NCBI GenBank assembly: GCA_039799445.1
Contig: JBDLSO010000006.1
Location: 1 to 18,332, forward strand
Source of the DNA: JBDLSO01 sp039799445
GTDB lineage: Bacteria; Patescibacteriota; Minisyncoccia; Phycocordibacterales; UBA5272
Reading direction: 5' to 3'
DNA length: 18,332 nt
This document shows, in pieces, positions 13,360 through 18,332 of this stretch (position 1 is its first letter; each line of letters starts with the position of its first letter). The position numbers and the translations under genes were made by a program. Under the pieces are notes generated by a model. The model saw only the letters and a list, made by a program, of their open reading frames with translations, was not told the origin of the DNA and did no database searches.

Positions 13360-14592
13360 TTAATTAAAAAGTGCTGATATTCTCTTTAATTCGGTGACCA
13401 GAGCATCTATATCTCTTTGTGTTGTGTATACATATATACTAATACGTGTAAGTGGTTTACCTATAACCTCTGTGACAAGTCTTTCGGCGCAGTGATACCC
13501 CGATCTGACCGCTATACCCCTCTCCGAGAGTAATGCTTCAACATCGTGCGTGTGTATATGTTGAAAATAAAAAGAAATGATACCGCAATTATTCGGTGCT
13601 GAAACAAGGCTAATACGTGATATAGAGCTCAATTGAGACATCGCATATGTGTGTATTGTTTGTGTATGTTTTACTATTTGCTCTATACCAATATCTAGAA
13701 TATACTCTGCAGCAGCGCCAAGCCCAATTATTCCAGAAATATGTTGCGTACCAGGTTCAAAACGTTTTACACCTTCTTGAAAAATAACTCCACCTTTTGA
13801 TACTGATACAACTGCATTACCACCAAAAACTGTAGGCTTGAGTGTCTCTAACATTCTTTGCTCAATATACAAAACACCAATACCTGTCGGTCCGAGCATT
13901 TTATGCCCAGAGAAAAATAATACATCTATGTTGCTACTTTTAACATCAACAGACACATGTCCAACAGCCTGACTACCATCACATATGAGTTTCGCTCCTT
14001 GTGTATGAGCAATATCTGCATATGTGTTGATATCATAAATGGCACCTGTAACATTGCTTGCATATTGCATACATACATAATCGGGTTTGTATTCCTCTAT
14101 CTTTTTTTTAAATTGCTCTAATACAATATCTCCCCCACTATCTATATCAAAGAAGTCTAATTCATATTGTAATTGCTGCTTTTTTTCTAAAAGTGTCACC
14201 AAAATACTATGATGTTCCAATATACTAGTGAGTATACGAAGTGTTTTACCACTACCTGTATTGCATATCATATCTACTATTTTGTTTGCTGCATCAGTAG
14301 CACCACTTGTATATATAATTTCCTCTGGCGTAGCACCAATCAGTCTAGCTATCTGTACGCGTGCACGGTCGCATTCTGTCTTTGCTCTCTGAGAAAGTCC
14401 AAAGTTACTTCGTTCAATATTAGAGCGATACTCGGTATAGTATTCATTCATTTTCTCCACTACAAGGTTTGGTGTCAGTGAACTTGAAGCTGAGTCAAGA
14501 TACACCAAATCCATTCCAGTTTTCTGAATATATTTTGTATATATAACAAAGTCCTCTCTTATATTTTCTAATCTTTTTTCTTTTTGTGTCAT
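13360..14592 (-). CDS. sufS: Cysteine desulfurase SufS
   Basis: The 410-aa PLP enzyme takes sulfur from cysteine. Key residues are clear: the PLP Lys231 in FFSGHKMLGPTGIGVLY, Asp205 (CDGSQAV) that holds the pyridine nitrogen, His128 in LEHHSI that stacks on the ring, and catalytic Cys368 in AVRSGYHCAE, the short-loop form typical of the SufS group. YLDSASSSLTP near residues 31-41 is the usual N-terminal motif (yLDnAA...P). The ATG at 14592 overlaps the sufD stop as ATGA, so translation of the two is probably coupled. Length is normal (about 405-415). Confidence 0.97.
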   Translation of the reverse strand: MTQKEKRLENIREDFVIYTKYIQKTGMDLVYLDSASSSLTPNLVVEKMNEYYTEYRSNIERSNFGLSQRAKTECDRARVQIARLIGATPEEIIYTSGATDAANKIVDMICNTGSGKTLRILTSILEHHSILVTLLEKKQQLQYELDFFDIDSGGDIVLEQFKKKIEEYKPDYVCMQYASNVTGAIYDINTYADIAHTQGAKLICDGSQAVGHVSVDVKSSNIDVLFFSGHKMLGPTGIGVLYIEQRMLETLKPTVFGGNAVVSVSKGGVIFQEGVKRFEPGTQHISGIIGLGAAAEYILDIGIEQIVKHTQTIHTYAMSQLSSISRISLVSAPNNCGIISFYFQHIHTHDVEALLSERGIAVRSGYHCAERLVTEVIGKPLTRISIYVYTTQRDIDALVTELKRISALFN

Positions 14593-15200
14593 ATATCTAG
14601 AAAAGAATCAGTCAATATCTGTTCTGCCTCATTTCTGTTGTACCCTTTTGTATGTAAGTATGCAATCTTTTCCATCGACATTGGTACAATACTCAGTGAG
14701 TGCGAACACACAACATTATCCGTAGATATTGAAAGTGCTGGTATACCAGAGACACGTGCATTATCTTTGACAAGGAAATCAGCTTTCTCTGTACCTTGTA
14801 TATCGGTATGATTTTTTTCTGCTCGTATTTCGCTTGTATATATCACTTCTGCATTATCACTGACAACACCTCGTGTTTGTATATGCGATACTGTTTCCTT
14901 GTTACTGTGAAATACTTTGTGCGATATATCAGCCATCCCAGTGCTGAGCATCACTTTTGAGACAATCGAGACAGTACTATTTTCACCCTCAATATATATA
15001 TAAGTATGATACAGTCCTGCTTCTTGTACATATTCTGTATATACCAATTCTGCGCCAGCTTGTACTTGTATTGCCAATAATCCTTTAGCTCCCGCTCTAT
15101 CTATTTCTCTCTTCTCGCCTGCTTTCACGACAATAACCACCTGAGAGTATTCCTTGGCAGTATAGGTGCTTGTTACTTGTAGTCCGTATTGTGTGCTCAT
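14589..15200 (-). CDS. sufD: Short SufD-like scaffold subunit
   Basis: This 203-aa protein has the C-terminal SufD/SufB core: TRGVVSDNAEVIYTSEIRAEKN (109-130), then VVCSHSLSIVPM with His167 and IAYLHTKGYNRNEAEQIL at 179-196, the same pattern as the end of SufB. Most SufD proteins are about 380-440 aa, so about half is missing, mostly N-terminal sequence. The start at ATG 15200, 1 nt after the sufB stop, leaves no room for extension, so the short form is real and not a start error. His167 is likely equivalent to the SufD His that helps hold the nascent cluster at the SufB-SufD interface. Name chosen by position and core; a SufB-like partner of reduced form is the same idea. Confidence 0.85.
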   Translation of the reverse strand: MSTQYGLQVTSTYTAKEYSQVVIVVKAGEKREIDRAGAKGLLAIQVQAGAELVYTEYVQEAGLYHTYIYIEGENSTVSIVSKVMLSTGMADISHKVFHSNKETVSHIQTRGVVSDNAEVIYTSEIRAEKNHTDIQGTEKADFLVKDNARVSGIPALSISTDNVVCSHSLSIVPMSMEKIAYLHTKGYNRNEAEQILTDSFLDI

Positions 15201-15201
15201 A

Positions 15202-16530
15202 TCAAAATCCTTGTATTTCTAAATCTATCAGCTTGTTCAATTCTATTGCATATTCGAGTGGTAATTTCTGAAATATGTCCCCGACAAATCCACCCACCAA
15301 TATGCGTGTCGCTTGATTTGTATCATATCCACGAGAAAGTAAATACGCTATAGCTTGTGGATCAAGTTTACCTGTACTTGCTTCGTGGGTGATCTGTGAT
15401 GTACTATTGCTTTGCTTGGTTACAGGTATAGTAAAGCTTGCAGAAGTAGAACCAAGCAATATACCGTCGCATTCGATGTGGCTAGTACTATGCTCAGCAT
15501 TCTGTGCTATATGTACAAAACCACGATATATAGCAGTTCCATCACTTTGAGAGATTGATTTAGATCTGATAATCGAGTGAGTCTGTGGAGCCAAGTGCAC
15601 TACTTTGGCACCCACGTCTTGTATTTGCCCTTCACCTGCGAGCACAATGCCGAGCGCCTCACTAGTTGCACCACGTTCAAGCAGTATTGACGATGGGTAT
15701 AACATAGTGACACACGAACCCATATTGCCAGAGAGCCATTCAACTTTTCCATTTTCATATACGAGTGCTTTTTTGGTATTCAAGTTATAGGTATTTTTAG
15801 ACCAATTTTCTATACTAGAATATTGTGCTTTTGCACCTTTGTGTACAAATACTTCAACACAACCAGCATGCAGTGATGAGCTTGTATATTTTGGTGCAGA
15901 GCAACCTTCAATATATGAAATCTGGCTTCCCTCATCCGCAATGATGAGTGTGTGTTCAAATTGTCCACTACTCGGTGCATTCATACGAAAATATGCTTGT
16001 AGTGGCATAGAGACTTGCACACCTTTAGGTACATATATAAAAGTCCCACCACTCCACACAGCACCATGCAGCATAGTGAACTTGTGATCACTTGCTGGTA
16101 CGCACTCATTCATAAAGTACTTTTGTACAAGTTCTGGATATTTCTGTACAGCTACATCCATATTTTCAAATATCACCCCTTGCTTTGCCAAAGAGTCTTT
16201 GATGCGGTGATACACCATACCCGAATCATATTGTGCTCCGACACCACCTAGGTATTCGTGTTCTGCTTGAGGAATACCCAAGTCAAAGTATACCTGTTTA
16301 ATATCAGCCGGTACTTCATCCCATGAATCTGTTTCAGCCACACTTGGGTCTTTGAAATACACTATATTTTGCAAATCTAATCCAGCTAAACTTGGCCCAA
16401 ACTTTGGGAGTGGGGTTTGTGCATATTGTGAAAATGCTTCCAATCTTTTGTGTAGCATCCATTCTGGCTCATTTTTTTTGGCAGAGATATCTCTCACCAT
16501 CTCTTCTGTTAGTCCATATGCATAGTCCAT
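15202..16530 (-). CDS. sufB: Fe-S cluster assembly scaffold SufB
   Basis: At 442 aa this is the main SUF scaffold. It has the SufB signatures: GGVGAQYDSGMVYH at about 95-108, HGAVWSGGTFIYVPKGV at 155-171, CSAPKYTSSSLHAGCVE at 210-226, IYRGFVHI at 334-341, and CDGILLGSTSASFTIP at 354-369, where Cys354 should equal the essential cluster-site Cys405 of E. coli SufB. ITHEASTGKL and YLLSRGYDTNQATRILVGGF close the protein. Slightly shorter than the usual 465-495. ATG at 16530 follows a 27-bp palindrome containing the likely -10, with no SD. It is the first gene of the leftward suf run. Confidence 0.97.
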   Translation of the reverse strand: MDYAYGLTEEMVRDISAKKNEPEWMLHKRLEAFSQYAQTPLPKFGPSLAGLDLQNIVYFKDPSVAETDSWDEVPADIKQVYFDLGIPQAEHEYLGGVGAQYDSGMVYHRIKDSLAKQGVIFENMDVAVQKYPELVQKYFMNECVPASDHKFTMLHGAVWSGGTFIYVPKGVQVSMPLQAYFRMNAPSSGQFEHTLIIADEGSQISYIEGCSAPKYTSSSLHAGCVEVFVHKGAKAQYSSIENWSKNTYNLNTKKALVYENGKVEWLSGNMGSCVTMLYPSSILLERGATSEALGIVLAGEGQIQDVGAKVVHLAPQTHSIIRSKSISQSDGTAIYRGFVHIAQNAEHSTSHIECDGILLGSTSASFTIPVTKQSNSTSQITHEASTGKLDPQAIAYLLSRGYDTNQATRILVGGFVGDIFQKLPLEYAIELNKLIDLEIQGF

Positions 16531-16531
16531 A

Positions 16532-16558
16532 GATACCTAGTATAGCATACTAGGTATC
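16532..16558. promoter_or_regulatory. Perfect 27-bp inverted repeat over the sufB promoter (candidate operator)
   Basis: Arms GATACCTAGTAT (16532-16543) and its exact reverse complement (16547-16558) flank AGC. The minus strand inside it reads TG-C-TATACT (16547-16539), an extended -10 whose hexamer ends 8 nt before the sufB ATG. A protein bound here would cover the promoter. The outer bases ATACCT...AGGTAT, 25 bp in all, fit the ends of the known IscR type 1 pattern (ATASYY...RRSTAT), while the inner half-site bases differ. No T tract follows on either strand, so it is unlikely to be a terminator. An Rrf2-family Fe-S sensor as the binder is inference; none is encoded in this window. Confidence 0.7.
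16539..16547 (-). promoter_or_regulatory. Extended -10 element for sufB
   Basis: TG-C-TATACT, wholly within the palindrome, ends 8 nt before the sufB ATG; predicted start within 1-2 nt of the ATG, so leaderless or nearly so. Confidence 0.55.
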
Positions 16559-16599
16559 ACGTTTAGCGAAGTACGCGAAAATCATATTACAGAACAAAC

Positions 16600-18327
16600 T
16601 TATTCTTCGTCTTCTTCTGCTTCAAGATAATACCCATCAGGTCTATTATACAAACCACCCAATTTGTTCGTATGCCCAAATTCTGCTACAACAAGATCAT
16701 TATACGAGGTACCTTGATACAAGCGTAGTCCTAGTTTTTGTGCATAATCTTCCATATATTTTTGCACTTCTGCTGTAAATTGTTCTCTATGTGCATCAGT
16801 ATAACCTGTATTGGTTTCTATATTATCAATTTGCATTACTGGCTCGCCATCCATTTCGCCTATATATGTCCATATCGCTGCTATTGGTACAGGTTTTTCT
16901 CTTTTGGTGGTGTCTACTACTGTTACTATTTGCATACCGAGGTCAGTCAGATAGTCAATAATCGGTGATTCTGCCCCATGTATTTCTCCTTCTATACTGA
17001 CACAACAACCAGTATAATTCCCTAGGTACAAACTGCTATACGGATTTCTGTTGCAGATACCGATAGTCATTTCGCGCCCTACAAGAGCTGTGTTTTCACC
17101 ACTTTCTAACGTTTCGAGTGTCGACATAATAGCTTGACTATCTTCTTGTATATGTTCAAATAGTTCTTTGGTTTCAAATATGTCATATGAAATCTTCATC
17201 TGCTCTGCGATAGATTCTATATATGTTTTTGCTTTTTTGAGACGGAGTATGAGCGATTTTGTTTGATCAAGTATACTTTGATCTATTCTCTTTATTCTTT
17301 GTATATACTCTATATTTCTTGCTCCTGTTTCAGCTTGTGCCAAGGCTTGCTCTTTTCGAAGCTCTACTATCCTAGTAGCTTGTACTGTGATAGAACCCAG
17401 CATACCGTTTATCGCATCACGCATCTTGGGCGATTTATACTCTCTGAGCATTTTTTCAATACTTGCAATACCTTTTTGCATACCAATCTTTTTCTTTTCA
17501 TCATCAGAACTGTGATAGGCTTCTTGGAGGGTGGTAAGTTTTTGTAGCAATTCTTGCTGCTTGTCGTCAAACTCATGTGATACCTCCATATCACTCGGTA
17601 TACTATTATAAAATCCTTCTTTGAAAGTTGTAGCGAGAGTGGTGATATTTTCTTCTATCAAGCGTGTAAGTGGTGATTGTATATAATTAGTTGCCAATTC
17701 TATTTCTGCACCAGTACTAATAGTGAAAGATGTTTCAGATTCATAATACAACCAATCATTGCTTAATATTCCGGCTGTTTCTATCGCTGTAAGTATTTTG
17801 GGATTATTTTTATACTCTCGAAGATTCTTGATGTTTATTTTCCTATTTTCTGACGCTAATAAATCAAGTGGGGGTATTTCTGATTCTCCGTTACCAATAG
17901 GTTCTTCATAATACGAATTTTTTCTTGACTGAGTTAAGCCTAAAACGCTTGAAAGTTTATCATGCATTACTGTATTTTTCCAACCTTCTGATTGGGAAAT
18001 ATCACCCATCGCATTTTTCGAACTGTCAATTTTATGCAGCCTGTGCAGTCCTTCGAGTGCTGTTTGGTCGAATTCCACAATTTTAGATATTAAACGAGGA
18101 GCCATACGAGGATTGACTTCTAAATGTGTTCCAAGTAAGGGCATACTCTTGATAGCTTCAATAGAAGTATCAAAAGTATCATATATAGCACTTGTAATGA
18201 AAAGAGCTTGAAATGCTGTACTTTCAGGGAAAATTGCTTGGATAGTATTTACCCGAATCCGCAATTCTTCGGTTGACTCAACAATACTTTGCACTTGTTC
18301 GCTAGTCATATGTGGTGCCCAATCCAT
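16600..18327 (-). CDS. Large, mostly helical protein of unrecognised family (possibly 5'-partial)
   Basis: An open frame of 575 codons starts with ATG at 18327. The frame stays open to the window edge, so the true start could lie outside. I do not recognise it. Residues about 1-260 look helical with no motif I can name; about 260-410 are strongly charged helices that could form coiled coils (QELLQKLTTLQEAY, then VELRKEQALAQAE, then SLILRLKKAKTYIE). The C-terminal part, about 415-570, seems a separate compact domain with Cys425 and Cys441-Cys442 (YLGNYTGCC), then strands IAAIWTYIGEM and VMQIDNIETN, and a helix before LGLRLYQGTSYND. That strand-helix order is loosely like an acetyltransferase (GNAT) fold, a weak guess. 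No signal peptide or membrane helix is seen. The tail is acidic (EAEEDEE). It lies upstream of sufB on the same strand, 69 bp away. Confidence 0.75.
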   Translation of the reverse strand: MDWAPHMTSEQVQSIVESTEELRIRVNTIQAIFPESTAFQALFITSAIYDTFDTSIEAIKSMPLLGTHLEVNPRMAPRLISKIVEFDQTALEGLHRLHKIDSSKNAMGDISQSEGWKNTVMHDKLSSVLGLTQSRKNSYYEEPIGNGESEIPPLDLLASENRKINIKNLREYKNNPKILTAIETAGILSNDWLYYESETSFTISTGAEIELATNYIQSPLTRLIEENITTLATTFKEGFYNSIPSDMEVSHEFDDKQQELLQKLTTLQEAYHSSDDEKKKIGMQKGIASIEKMLREYKSPKMRDAINGMLGSITVQATRIVELRKEQALAQAETGARNIEYIQRIKRIDQSILDQTKSLILRLKKAKTYIESIAEQMKISYDIFETKELFEHIQEDSQAIMSTLETLESGENTALVGREMTIGICNRNPYSSLYLGNYTGCCVSIEGEIHGAESPIIDYLTDLGMQIVTVVDTTKREKPVPIAAIWTYIGEMDGEPVMQIDNIETNTGYTDAHREQFTAEVQKYMEDYAQKLGLRLYQGTSYNDLVVAEFGHTNKLGGLYNRPDGYYLEAEEDEE

Positions 18328-18332
18328 TTCAA

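Noticed and set aside
16532..16558. The sufB palindrome as a transcription terminator for the 575-aa protein gene
   Set aside because: It has AT-rich arms, no T tract on the minus strand, and overlaps a -10 directly before the sufB ATG. A terminator there would be followed at once by the start codon.
1..18332. Recoded TGA (as in some CPR lineages)
   Set aside because: sufB and sufD end with TGA exactly at the next gene start, and Trp is encoded by TGG throughout, so the standard code applies.
1..18332. CRISPR arrays, insertion sequences, tRNA or rRNA genes
   Set aside because: I saw no regularly spaced repeats, transposase motifs, tRNA-like cloverleaf with CCA end or rRNA-like stretches; nearly all bases are accounted for by coding genes.

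Overview
The window is dense, AT-rich bacterial DNA with very short intergenic gaps. It carries a complete but rearranged F-type ATP synthase locus and a complete SUF iron-sulfur assembly locus. Several proteins are reduced in size (c subunit 71 aa, delta 124 aa, SufD 203 aa), almost no gene has a Shine-Dalgarno sequence, and many genes seem to be leaderless. This points to a small-genome lineage, most likely Patescibacteria/CPR. That placement is inference from style; there is no rRNA marker here. The genetic code is standard: Trp is TGG, and TGA ends sufB and sufD.

Layout. Bases 1-906 (minus) hold the N-terminal 302 codons of an SMC protein that runs off the left edge. Bases 948-7855 (minus) hold the main atp run, transcribed leftward: atpE(c)-atpF(b)-atpH(delta)-atpA(alpha)-atpG(gamma)-Nudix hydrolase-multi-pass membrane protein-atpD(beta)-candidate 34-aa microprotein-atpC(epsilon). 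Bases 7949-9878 (plus) hold two genes that split the atp locus: a GC-richer cold-shock-domain gene with a perfect consensus promoter, a strong ribosome binding site and a strong terminator, and then an atypical DHH-family gene. Bases 9882-11014 (minus) hold atpB(a) and an AtpZ/AtpI-like assembly gene. Bases 11095-11850 (plus) hold a membrane-anchored DsbA-like thiol oxidoreductase, followed by a bidirectional terminator. Bases 11948-16530 (minus) hold the suf locus in the order sufB-sufD-sufS-sufU-sufC-sufT-like. Bases 16600-18327 (minus) hold a 575-aa protein of unrecognised family, possibly open at its 5' side.

How the parts work together. The atp genes encode all eight F1Fo subunits plus an assembly factor, but they are divided between at least two transcripts. 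SufS supplies sulfur, SufU is the sulfur acceptor, SufB/SufD with the SufC ATPase form the scaffold, and the SufT-like protein is a maturation factor. A perfect 27-bp inverted repeat overlaps the predicted sufB -10 element and is the best candidate regulatory operator in the window.

The most interesting signals are: a repeated extended -10 motif (TGnTATACT or close) 6-12 nt before start codons, implying leaderless mRNAs; the sufB palindrome, whose ends resemble IscR/Rrf2-type sites; the histidine-rich amphipathic microprotein between atpD and atpC; and the compositionally foreign cold-shock-domain cassette inside the atp locus.
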